Positions 21,473-32,093 of a stretch of DNA of 64,000 bases are shown piece after piece. Each line of letters begins with the position of its first letter. Position 1 is the first letter of the stretch. Both the position numbers and the translations under genes were made by a program. Source of the stretch: Isoetes taiwanensis. Taxonomy: Eukaryota > Streptophyta > Lycopodiopsida > Isoetales > Isoetaceae. The DNA lies in the NCBI GenBank assembly GCA_021234155.1, contig JAJEKV010000042.1, positions 2,915,257 through 2,979,256 on the forward strand, read 5' to 3'. The notes under the pieces were generated by a model. That model ran no database searches, was not told the DNA's origin, and was given only the letters and a program-made list of their open reading frames with translations.

Positions 21473-23120
21473 TAGTATAAGTTAATGATGCTCATGGTAG
21501 ATCTTAGACTAAGGCGCAACCAGATGTCGTAATGGGTAAACGTGGTTGCGGGATTGCCTTAGCATTGTGAAAACAATGTAATTAAAGGGCAAGTTTATTT
21601 AATGGGTGGAACAACCCATTGAAGGTTATTAAATCTTAAAATGGTTTCAAATAACCATTGGAATAAAGATGGATGAGCACCCCTTAAATCGGGGATGCTA
21701 CCAACGGGCTGCTGTTGCAGCATGAATTGGTCGGCCTGGGAAAAACCTGGGCCACCGGATCTGCTTCCGACCAGGCTGGGCTGCTACCAGTATATTGCCA
21801 CGTGGCTCTGCCACGTTGACAGGGGTTCCCATCAAGTGGGATTAGGCGGCAGAACCAGGCAGCGGAGATTGGAGATAACTAAATCCGAGGTCGGATGGGG
21901 GCCGGGATTGGCCTCCAGCATAATCACCTACCCATTAAGGGCAGTGCCACGTGGCTTAGCCACGATTTGGCAGGCCCGCTGTTCTGATAGCGGGGGAAGT
22001 TACAGAGGGGAGCTACAGAAGAAAGGGAAGCCAGATTAAGGAGTGGATTATCAGAAAGTGTTTCGCAAGGCTTCTACTGCTGGGGTAGCGAGAGCTGGTG
22101 TTCCAGGTAAGCCACGAAGGCAAATCCTTATGGATGATAGAGCCATAGTGGTGGTCGGCTAATAGAAGCTAGCCTTAAAACAATTACTGGATGTAAACCG
22201 TGAAGCTCTTATATAAACCTTGTGGGAACCTTTTCTGATAGGAACATAAGGGTTTGCTTTAAACAGCTACTCTCATAACCACTCTGAAAGGCTTGGCAGA
22301 ACTAGCTTGAGGGATTCTTAAGCTGTAGTGTTGGCTGCAGTTATGATTCGTGCTTGCTACTATAGCATGGAAGTCAACCTACTATTACATGGCCTTAGGA
22401 TTTACAATAGGATGTTTCCTATTATTTCTTCTGTGAGGATAAGCTCCGCTTATCATATTGAGATTGCAGGATGGCTAGTGAGGTGGTGTTCGATATTGGT
22501 ATGGGACAATATTGTATGCTACCAATAGTCTAGTGAAAGTGGGATCTCTATTGCTTGATGATATTGGGATTAGCAGTAAGTGCTACCCAAGGGAGTTTTG
22601 TGCATGGCATTGTTACACATGAGTGTGGCTTGTCTAGATAGGAACTAAAGGTATTGGTGAGATAAAGCATGTCGCTGGTATGGGACAGTGGCATGCGGAA
22701 CCAACAGTCTAGTAGCCTGAGTCCTTGTGATGCCTGCAGTTTCTCCCTTACACTGGATCCACCAGCGCGGGGGTTCTAGATGACGTACTATCTAGATATG
22801 GCGGGGTGTGTCTGCTTGGCAGATGTTATGGTGCGTGTGGTGGATTCCATATGTGTGTACTTGCAGTCCGTCGGTCGTTGCTTCGTATTGACACTACTAG
22901 ATAACTCTTGTGCATGTTACTAACACGTGGAAGCTTGTGTAGGCTGTTTGATAGCTGGCGGAGCGTACGTGTGCATTTAGTTATCTTGTGTTGTCATCTT
23001 GTTACCTGTATATGTGGCATTCATGTATATAGCCTCGCGGGAGGCAGTACTTGTTCTGTGTACTCTGATGGTTTGATGTGAATACAAATCGAAATTTTTG
23101 GTACTAAATTTTTGGTTCGT
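21473..23120 (+). mobile_element. LTR-like block inserted in the gypsy element
   Basis: The block separates RNase H from integrase of the host gypsy element. It contains paired CCACGTGGC motifs (21797-21810 and 21947-21965), a TATA-like CTTATATAAACC at 22208-22219, and a U5-like 3' part ending GTTCGTAACA at 23115-23125. It has no coding domain. This composition (promoter motifs, no ORF, TG-start candidate TGATGCTC at 21486 and CA end) suggests a solo LTR of another family, but a second copy and a target duplication were not found, so it could be part of a larger insertion. Confidence 0.4.
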
Positions 23121-24050
23121 AACAACATTCCAGATGATCTAGGCTTTAAGGAAGTGTGGCATAGTTTGTCTAATGAGGCAACAGATAAGGAATGTGACAC
23201 CTTTAGGCATTATAAAAAGGAAGGTAACCTTTTATATTGTAAGAATAAGTTATGTGTTCCAGAATCATCAAGTGTAAGGAAGTTTATTCTCCATGATAGA
23301 CATAATAGTTCAATAGCTGAACATGGTTTTATGAAGACTTATTTCAAAATAAGAACCAGTTACTTCTGGCAAGGTATGAAGAAGCATATTGCCAATTACA
23401 TTAAGCAATGCCAGCTTTGTCAGCAAACAAAAGCTGAGCAGTTGCGTGAGCCAGGGACACTCCAGCCTTTGGATATCCCAAATCTTGGGAAGTCATTATC
23501 ATGGATTCCAAGAACCTTAGGGATATAATGCATCAATGGTGGTGGTTGATAAGATCTCCAAGATGGCACACTTTCTGCCATGTACAACCACTCATGTTGC
23601 ATTAGATACAACATACCTTTTTAGGAAAGAGATCTTCCGACGTCACAATATGCCAAGGATGATTATATCAGATACGGACCCTAAGTTTGCTAGCGCTTTT
23701 TGAACAGACTTCTTTACCACTATGCAGACTAAGCTTTCCATGAGTACGACTTATCACCCACAAATAGATGGTCAGGTGGAACACATCAACATCATAATTG
23801 AGGATATGCTATGGAATTTTGTCTGGAATAAGCAATCTAAATGGATGGACTATATACATTTGGTAGAGTTTAACTAGTCTCAGAATGTCTATGTTCATAA
23901 TTATGGATACCAATATCTTACTACAGATATGTGGCATAACCCCGTGTCGAAGATTGAAGTCTCTCAGCAACTGCTAATCGATGTGCAAGCCTAGTTGAGG
24001 AGGTACGTAAGTGCTTGTTGGCAGCAAGCAATAGATATCTAGTGGACAAG
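23112..24050 (+). pseudogene. Chromovirus integrase
   Basis: The plus-strand frame 23112-23528 holds the zinc-binding HHCC domain: HDRHNSSIAEHG then YIKQCQLCQQTK. After a frameshift near 23510 the core continues. ISKMAHFLPCTTTHV carries the region of the first Asp (now mutated or shifted), SDTDPKF has the second Asp, and HPQIDGQVEHINIIIEDM has the Glu. A stop interrupts just after FASAF, and more stops follow near 23870. Integrase inserts the cDNA into the genome. This copy is inactive. The frame leads into the connecting region and the chromodomain at 24350. Confidence 0.9.
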
Positions 24051-24299
24051 CATTGAACCCCACGAGAATTTTAAGTTGGAGATTTCGTATGGTTGAAGAT
24101 AAAGGTTAAGTAGACTGAGCTTAAAATTCAGAATTGAAAAAGTTAACCCCTCGATTTTGGGGGGGGGGGGGGGGCTTTTGAGATCATTGAGCAAGTAGAT
24201 ACTCAAGCCTATAAGCTCAATCTTCGTGCACATCTAAAAGTTCATAAAGTCTTTTATATAATTCTTTTGAAGAAGCTTACACCTGATTCAAAGGAGATA

Positions 24300-24541
24300 C
24301 TTGAATCACCAATCTTAATTGGATTACACAAGCTCTCCTGAATCGAGCATATAAGCAGATGAGGAGGATTCAAATCCTCCAATATTTGGTTAAGTGGAAG
24401 CACTCAACAGAGGATGCAAGTGCACGTGTTCTCAAACTGGATCTTGATAAGGCTTATCCAGACTTTATGAAGCAATGCCAAGGGTGCACCATCAATAATG
24501 CAATCAACCCCGACTCCCAAGGTGAGCATGTCCTCTTTTGA
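24300..24541 (+). pseudogene. Chromodomain at the integrase C-terminus
   Basis: The plus-strand frame contains ILQYLVKWKHSTEDAS, the core of the chromodomain (usual pattern Tyr-Leu-Val-Lys-Trp-Lys-Gly, then Glu-Asp-x-Thr/Ser-Trp-Glu). The aromatic Trp of the second part is lost (SARV instead). A chromodomain in this position defines the chromovirus branch of Ty3/gypsy, where it directs integration towards marked chromatin. The preceding connector (24180-24290, QAYKLNLRAHLKVHKVF-like) is also visible. Confidence 0.8.
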
Positions 24542-24820
24542 GTGGTAGATCCAACGACGATTATAAAAGGGGCAAGTTATACAATGCATCCTAGAAAATG
24601 GGAGAGCATGTAGGCACGATAGGACGCATTCGTCTACGTCTGTTTTATGAACATATTATAAGTTATGTGCGCTATGTTTTGTGTGAACGACTTATGTCGA
24701 AATAATGATCATGGTTGATTAATGTATAGTTCTATTCTATGTTCAAGTATTTTCTATGCTAGAATTAAATTGTCTTTCAAAGTAGAATAGTCGTGCTTCA
24801 ATGCTGAGGACAGCATAATC

Positions 24821-24834
24821 GGGGGAGGGGGGAA
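24821..24834 (+). other. Polypurine tract of the chromovirus
   Basis: GGGGGAGGGGGGAA immediately precedes the LTR start TGTGATGTTC. This is the expected primer for plus-strand DNA synthesis and fixes the LTR boundary. Confidence 0.85.
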
Positions 24835-26302
24835 TGTGATGTTCTAATACTTTGTATGCCGTCGTACATATACATGACCCTCACCATAAATAATTTATAC
24901 TTATGCTAATTATTCATGTTAATAGTTAACATGGTAAGGCTAGCTATGTTAAGTTACACGTAATTAATTAATAACTAACTATGCTAAATTAATTAATATA
25001 TTTAGTAATCAATTATTGCTAATTTAATTGTAATTAATTTGATTTAGCAATTTGCACCCAACCCAAATTGATTGGGCAGAAGGAAATTGCCATTTTAGGC
25101 TCATCCAAATTGGGGCCTCACCTCCAAATTCGTCCCAAATCAATTTTTGGGAACTTGGAGGAGAAGGAGCAGCACCAGGAGGATGGAGAGTCTTAGCGAT
25201 AACGGGCCTAGCGAGGAAACTGGTTAGTACAATAGATAGCTCGAGTTTCTAGCTAGGAACTAACCCTTGTTTGAATGGGTAGATGGTAAATCTTATGATG
25301 ATTAAAAGTCTGAAGCTATGAATGGATGTATGGTAGTTCTTTGCTGAACCTCTTGTGCTTGTGGGGAGAAAGGGGGTAGAGACCTAAAAACTAGTAGGAT
25401 TATAGATGATTCTAGCTAGAACCCTGTAAATCCCAATAAATGCGCATGCGCATAGGAACCGGCTTGGTTGTAGATGCTTTGTACTAACTAAGCAACAAAC
25501 AACGGAATAACGAGATTATGGAGGATAGAGTTATACTAAGTACGACTATTGGCCCCCTTTATAGTGAGCTAGGCTTATAATCGATCAACGAGTGTGGGCG
25601 GGTATAGATCTGACACTCCTTGGGTTGCAGGCGCCATCCTGGGCTCGATAGGTGCGAGTGTTCCTGGCCTATAGATTGGGGGAGGTAAGTCTCAGTGCGG
25701 AAGGGTGATCCCGCTCCTCTAGCTCACCCATAATCTCATTCTGCTCCTTGAAGGGACTTGTCCCATTCTCGCCTCGTCGGACCAGAGGGATGCAACCTGG
25801 AGTAGTTCCATAGGGTGACTCTATGGATTTACATCCCCCGATGGCTATAGTCACTATTCATCATGTTTCAGCCTATCCGCAAAGTGTGCATAGGAGGGGG
25901 CGAATAGAGTGGACTACTTTGGCCAATATTCTATGCGAGTCAATGCCATTGTCATTACTCTGTCTATTGTTATCCTAAGAACTTGACCGCAGTTGACCCC
26001 CTTTTAGTATGAGCCCGGGGCTTCATTTCTGATGCATTATGTATGATTAGGATGATGTTCGATGTGATGATGGATGAGCCACTTTTCGAAGTAGTATATT
26101 ATTATGTATTCTTGCTATGTGCTAACATATATCTACGTTTCCACAGTGTAGGGACCAATGACACCTCCATATCCTTCGCTCGATTGACCATCACAAGTGG
26201 TCCGCGAATGACGGGGGGGCTTTCCTAGTGGTAGTATTGGTGGGAAAGGGAATTCTTGTATTTATACAATGGGAGCATTATATAGGTTCAAAGAGCATCA
26301 CA
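24835..26302 (+). mobile_element. 3' LTR of the chromovirus (LTR family A, copy 2)
   Basis: It starts TGTGATGTTCTAATAC after the PPT and ends AAGAGCATCACA, which aligns with CTGGGGCCGTCACA at the end of the 32094 LTR. Shared blocks with the other family members are GGGGGTAGAGACC (25373), CAGCCTATCCGCAAAGTGTG (25868) and AGAGTGGAC. About 1.47 kb. No primer site follows it, so it is a 3' LTR, although gag-like sequence lies directly downstream. Confidence 0.8.
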
Positions 26303-27960
26303 AACATTGAAAAACATCGCATCTCTGACACTGAATTACACATGCAGCAATTTGAAGATCACTTTTAGCTTGCACAGTCTAACTGTAAGATTAGATCGAA
26401 CATTGTTGAGCTCCGAGCAAATATGGTCACAACATTGGAAAATACTGGACACTATGACATAAGATAGGGAACACTTTGAGCAGGAAATTATGGGGCCATA
26501 ACACAACTCCACATGGAGACTATGGAGATTGCCACCAATATTAATAACCTATGCAAAATATATTCAATGCCTTGAGAAGGAAAATTCTGCTCGAAATATA
26601 CGACCTCCAGGCTTTAGAGGTTGGAAGAAGAATCTTAAATAGAGGTAAAAATCTTTCCAAAATAGATGATCGAGGAGAATCAGTCTTGGAAGGGATGAAA
26701 CTGATATGGCACAAACTCGAGGGAGTGGAATTGGCATGGCACAAGCTCAGGGAAGCAATTCAGCTTGAGAAGTAATGGAATTGATATAGCAAAGCTCAGA
26801 GGAGCGAAAATGATTTTATAAGCTCTAGGGAAGGGCATTGATATGGGACAAGCTCAGGGAGTGCAATTGACATGGCACAAGCTCAAGGGAGCAGTTTAAC
26901 TTGGAAAGGCATGGAACTGATATGATACATGACCGAGGGAGTAGAATTGATATGGCAATAAGCTCGGGGAGTGGAATTGATATGGCACAAGCTCAGGGAA
27001 GCCAGAATTGTGGCAAATATATCCACAGTATCAACATGGCATGCAAGCTCTGCAATAGGATCGGTCATGCAGAAGATACATGTTGGAGAAAACCATGTTC
27101 TGGATGTACTAAGCATGGTCAATTTGGTAAAGAAATGTCTTGTATGCAATTACTATGGTTTAACATGGCATGATGATAAGTTCTGTCAAGTAAAGACATT
27201 TGATCAAACCGGGGAAAAGAAGAAAGCAGCCAAAGCAAGTTCTTGCATGATTGAGACTTGTGAACCGGATCTAATCTCTATACTAGATTGCAAGGAAACA
27301 AAGGAAAACAACCATTTGATCAAGCAAATGAGCTATTTAAAGCAAGGGAGAGGTTGCCACCAGTTCCGGTTCAAAAAAACTCAGTTTTAACTCCAAGCTC
27401 ACAAGTAGAACACCTTCTTAGATCTACTAAGGTAAATATAGATTAGACTGTTGACCTTGTTTAGAGAGTCGCCTTTCTATATTGTAGTTAATTGATGTAG
27501 AATCACCCAACGAGCATACTTTATTAGTTAGGAAGCAAAATTTGAAGATCCAAGTGTCTTAACTTGCTCAGCCTATGTAGGGGACTTTGAAGTGTCAAAT
27601 GTTATTGTAGATGGAGGGTCAGGAGTTAATGTCATGGCCCATCATATCATGTCAAATTAGACTTTCATATCACTTCAACTTCACGTCTGATCATAAAAGG
27701 GTTCAACTAGCAGTCTGTTAGTCCACTAGGGATGGTGAAAAATGTCAAACTAGACGTCTAGTATGTGAGAACAAAAGCCAATTTTCTGGTCATAGTCTTT
27801 GCTTATGACATGCAGGTTCTTATAATTTGCTGTTAGGTAGGACACGGTTAACCACAGTAGATGCTAGGCCAGTATGGAGCAAGGATGAATGCACGATTAC
27901 TAATGGTCAAAACAAGGCTACAATATATGCAAAAGGGTGGGAAAAATGATGGAGCACCTG
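26303..27960 (+). pseudogene. Retrotransposon gag and protease remnant
   Basis: Broken plus-strand frames. The zinc knuckle is CKLCNRIGHAEDTC (frame 26901-27173), followed by CSGCTKHGQFGKE. Upstream, a repetitive stretch encodes GSGIDMAQAQ-type units. Downstream near 27600 the protease-like motif VIVDGGSGVNVM has Asp-Gly-Gly instead of Asp-Ser/Thr-Gly. It is followed later by NLLLGRT-like sequence in another frame, as in plant Ty3/gypsy proteases. The N-terminal capsid part (26330-26700) is unreadable. It sits immediately after the LTR ending at 26302, which would fit an element in tandem with the chromovirus and sharing that LTR, but the missing primer site argues against it. Confidence 0.6.
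26690..27003 (+). repeat. Degenerate tandem repeats encoding GIDMAQAQ
   Basis: About nine imperfect copies of a 30-40 bp unit around GGAATTGATATGGCACAAGC. Isolated further copies lie at 27960-28010 and 28345-28395, outside the gag frame. Confidence 0.8.
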
Positions 27961-28399
27961 TATTGATATGGAGCAAGCACAAGGGAGTGGTCTACGACAC
28001 GATTAGTCTTTAAAGAGTTATTCCTGCAAGACAGATGATCGAGTTCGATCAGTCTTGAGACGAGAAGAAGAGAATTTGTGCCAAACTATCCTGTTCAATG
28101 AATTACTTCAGTTACAGTTGACTTACTTCTAAGTCTTGCAGGGAAAGAAGATAAATCATATACATACCACAGAGATACAAGGGATATCTGCAAAAGTACG
28201 CAGATATCCATAACTATTTCTGGAGTTTTGCAGGATTATGAAACTTCCAGGTTGTCGATGATCGTGGATGATCTATCTTGAGAAGGGATGGATTGAAAGG
28301 GAGTATAATTTGGATGATCGCGGATGACCTATCTTGAGAAGGGATGGATTGATATGTAGCAAGAACAGGGGAGTGGTCCACGACGATTAGGTTATGGAA

Positions 28400-29966
28400 G
28401 GCTCATGAATTTTCTAGAACATTCCACAATTATTTGGAACATCCTAGAACTTTCTAGAGCATTCTAGACTTTCTAGCCAGCAACCACAATGCCTATCCTC
28501 ATCTCGATAGCCTCCTTATGTATTGGAAAAGGAAGCCCTTTTTTGCATCTATGCATGTGGGATATATGTGTATGCCCTAAGTTATAAAACAATCTTGAAC
28601 ATTCTAAAACCATTAGGGTCTTTTTATGAGAATTCCTTAGATTGATTTAGATTTTTGTGAGATTCTTTTAGATTTTCTAAGGCTTCATGAAGGCTTCTTT
28701 ATATTTTCGTAGATTCCCTTATATTTTATAAGATACCCTTAAATTTCGTGAGTTTACCTTATTTTTTTAGAATGTTCTAGAACATTCTAGCAGGTCCTAG
28801 AACATTCTAGAAACTTTTGGAATATTTTAGAATGTTCTAGAATCAGTCTTCTTTAGATTTCTATAGATTCCCTTGTATTTTGTGAGATGCCCTTACTTTC
28901 TAAAACTTTCTAGAAGATTTTACAACTTTTTAAATTATTATAGAAGGTTCTATGTCTAGAACCTGCTAGAAGGTTCTGGAACTTTCTGGAATGTGACAAA
29001 AGACTCATAAACTTTCTAGAACCACAATTATTTAGAACATCCTAGGACTTTCTAGAGCATTCTAGAGCTTTCTAACCAATGCCTATCCTCATCTGGATAG
29101 CCTCCTTATATATTGGAAAAGGAGGCTCTTTTTTGAATCTATGCATGTGGAATATATGTGCATGCCCTAAGTTGTAGAACAACCTGGAACATTCTAGAAC
29201 CTTTAGAGTTTAAACTAATCTTAATAAGAGGAAAAGAAGTTTATGTTCAAAAATAGAAGTGTCAAGAGTTGGCTAAGGGTTGTCCTTGGGGGTGATGATA
29301 TCAAGGGTTCAAACCCACTTTAATACAAGGACTTTGAATAAGAAGTATGAGAATTTTTTGGGTTCTTTTAGATTTCGCTAGATACCTTTAGATGCCATCA
29401 AGAATCTCTTAGGATTTCTAAGGCTTCATAAGTCCCTCATATTTATTGAGACTCCTTTAGGTTTCGTGAGATTCTTTTATTCTAGAACCTTCTAGGAGGT
29501 TCTCGACCATTCCCTTAGGTTTCTTGAGATTCTTTTATTCTAGAACCTTCTAAGAGGTTCTAGACCATTCTAAACAGTTATAGAACCTTCTAGAAGTTTT
29601 AGGGCTCAGAATTTTCCAGAACATTCCACAATTATTTGAAACATCCGATAATTTTCTAGAGCACTCTAGAACTTTCTAGGCAAGAACCAGAATGCCTATT
29701 CTCATCTGGGTAGCTTCCTTAAATATTGGAAAATGAGGCTCTTTTTTGCATCTATGCATATGGGATATATGTGCATGCCCTAAATTCTCGAACAATCTTG
29801 GACATTCTAGAACCATTACGGTTCCAGGTAATTTTAACAACACATATATTGAAGAATGAGAATATGGAAAGTTGGTTAAGGAATTAGTATGGAGTGTAAA
29901 GAGTTTGTTAAGGGATTGGTGTAGGAATAATGTAATAAGTTAGGGGTTCAATTCCCTTCTAATACA
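28400..29966 (+). repeat. Three units of about 600 bp with heat-shock-element-like arrays
   Basis: Similar units start near 28405, 29015 and 29610. Each has a cluster of TTCTAGAA words followed by CCTTATGTATTGG, CCTTATATATTGG or CCTTAAATATTGG (28513, 29103, 29716) and then GCATCTATGCATGTGG. Perfectly phased 5-bp alternations occur: GAATTTTCTAGAACATTC at 28407-28424 and GAATGTTCTAGAACATTC at 28770-28787 (four units each), with three-unit runs at 28800-28812, 28830-28842 and 29187-29199. Heat-shock factors bind nGAAn in alternating orientation. Nothing is coded here. The two later units end in GGTTCAAACCC (29311) and GGTTCAATTCCC (29936), resembling tRNA-type B boxes. Confidence 0.75.
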
Positions 29967-30350
29967 ATTTTTTTTTGCTAAATAGTGGGAGATCCCCAAA
30001 CAAATGGATGGATGAGATGGGCCACCAGAGGGCCGCCAAGAAGTTTTCAGAAGCCATCGACGGCCAAGATTGCAAGGGAGCAAATGGGCAGCCAGGATCT
30101 GGCGGCTGATATATAAAGAAGATTCCGGAAGCCACCAGTAATAATTACATATATATTAGGATAGGATATATATATTAGGGTATGTATGGGGCCAAAAATG
30201 TTTTGGCCCCTTTGGGGCCTAGGGTTGTGATGTATATATATCATAGGGTCTATATGGGTCCAAGTCTTTTGCTTAAGGGTTATTTTGTGTGAGGCTAAGA
30301 TTAGGTTGCAAAAGTACCTGGAGAACGGATCATAGAACATGAAATAATAC
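29967..30350. other. Non-coding stretch with TATA-like motif and inverted repeat
   Basis: GATATATAAAGAAG at 30109-30122 looks like a TATA box. GGGGCCAAAA (30188-30197) and TTTTGGCCCC (30201-30210) are perfect inverted arms around ATG. The stretch may be part of an LTR of the element above. No second copy is in the window. Confidence 0.4.
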
Positions 30351-30529
30351 TAGTTTGTAAAAGAACAAAAAACACTAGAATGGCATGACATGCCATTTTG
30401 CTTTTTGCCTATAACACCACAACAAAACAATGATATGATAATATTAGAACAAAAAAAATTGAACCATGATTACAAAAAGAAAGTAAGCATGCGCCTTGCA
30501 CGGTGTTGAATAAAAGAGAAGATCAACAT

Positions 30530-30603
30530 GCATGCATTGCATGGTAAGCATGCACTGTGTGCATGCATTGTGTGCATGTAATGCATGCACATGTGCATGC
30601 CAA
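30530..30603. repeat. Cluster of CATGCA (RY) motifs
   Basis: CATGCATGCATTGCATG, then repeated GTGTGCATGCATT-type words and GCATGCACATGTGCATGCC. Plant B3 transcription factors bind CATGCA (RY) motifs. Here the density may simply reflect an alternating purine-pyrimidine repeat. Confidence 0.7.
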
Positions 30604-31715
30604 AACCAGAGGTTTTGACTGCAAACTAACTAGAGATACTCCGCGTGCTCTAAAAGTATTACTGACATACCCTCATACAAAAATACTTTTTGGTGTTATT
30701 GCTCTCAGCTTGCAGAATGCATCAAGCAAATGTCTACGCAAAGGCTCATCAAGAACAATCAAAGTGGTGACAAGTCTTATGGACATACCTTTGTGACAAC
30801 ATAGTTCGCAAGATCGTCTGTATTATCTGAAAGCCAGGTTGAACAAGATACATGCATAATGCAGGATTAGAAGAGGATATTTGTGTAGTATGTGGTTGGT
30901 TGAAAAATGATAGGAAAACTTACCTGCAATGGCGACTTCTTCTATAGAAAGTGATGAAAATGATGCATGATATTGAGGATGAGAACTCTACTTGCGCAAC
31001 CTTGGAAGATGCCAATGGGTAATGATTTCACATAGGAGAGTCATACTTTATTTGTACAAGTCTCTATGTGGTCTTCCTTTTCTCATTTAATGAATGTCGA
31101 TTGCTAAGTAGCTCTTCCTTAGCGGATTTCTATAGCTATCGATTCTTAAAAATTTCCCTTTGAAGGTTTTGTTCAATATTTCATTTTTCGACCACCTCAG
31201 TTTTCATTGCCAGTATGTTGGTTTATGTTAATAGTGGCATATCATGTTCCATATTCCCATTCATTTAGGTTGCTTAAATGGTACATGCTTTACACTAGTG
31301 GATTGTATTAGTTAGACTCATTACTTTGAGGAATGAATGGCAGGGAGAAAGAAATTGATAGTAAACGAAGAGGCTCAGCTGGGCCTGCTGGAAAATTGCG
31401 ATTGCTCAAATCAGGACACAGACTGCAAGCACCTCTCACATAGGTATCATTATCATCTGCAAAGTGACTGACACAGGTGTTGGTCATTCTCATTCTGAAG
31501 TTTATTTTATTCCCAGTCACCTCCTGTTATGACTGAACATATGCTACAAGAACGAGAGCAAGCCCTTTATTTTGTAGACAATTCACCAAGTGTAATATCT
31601 GGTTGGAATTTTGTTACTTTGTTGTTTATCCTTCTCTAGGTCATTAATATTGCACATGGGGTAACAGGGTAAAGTGGCTAGGCATATGATTTAAGATTTT
31701 CTCTCCCCTTCTTGT
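30604..31715. other. Non-coding stretch with one Cys-rich open frame
   Basis: Only a 45-codon plus-strand frame at 31337-31474 stands out. It starts MAGRKKLIVNEEAQLGLLEN and continues with a Cys-rich part (CDC..DC). I do not recognise it and it may be an exon fragment or chance. The rest shows no gene or repeat. Confidence 0.3.
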
Positions 31716-31770
31716 CTTTTTTTTTTTTTTTTTCTTTTTTTTTTTTTTTTTGTCTCCGACAAGGAGACCG
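31716..31770 (-). repeat. LINE-like 3' end with poly-A (poly-T on plus strand)
   Basis: On the minus strand GTTACGGTCTCCTTGTCGGA then GACA leads into a long A-run (31754-31716). GGTCTCC and GGAGAC form a stem. The motif resembles GGTCTCCGTGGAC at the other LINE ends, here with a poly-A tail. No LINE coding sequence is recognised to the right (31771-32093). Confidence 0.5.
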
Positions 31771-32093
31771 TAACTTCTTTGCCCATCTGATTTCAGACAT
31801 TTAAGAATAAGAATGTCTTCATAAGAAAATCAAATCGATCCATGGGATGAGCACACTACAATTGTCAAAGTCTTTGTAAAGAAACATTTTTAAAACAGTC
31901 ATATGACACCTTGATCGTAAGAATTTCGAACTCCACTTGAGCACTTCTCAATACCATCAACCAATGGCACTTTGAATTTCCTTAAGCATCCTTATGAATT
32001 AATTATAAAGACTTTATGACATTCTTAGAGACTAATGTTAATAACATACATGACGACATATCCTACTTAATTGTTAAGCATAAGCAAATGCAA

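Noticed and set aside
27600-27900. Functional protease
   Set aside because: The Asp-Gly-Gly replacement and stops within the region indicate a relic.
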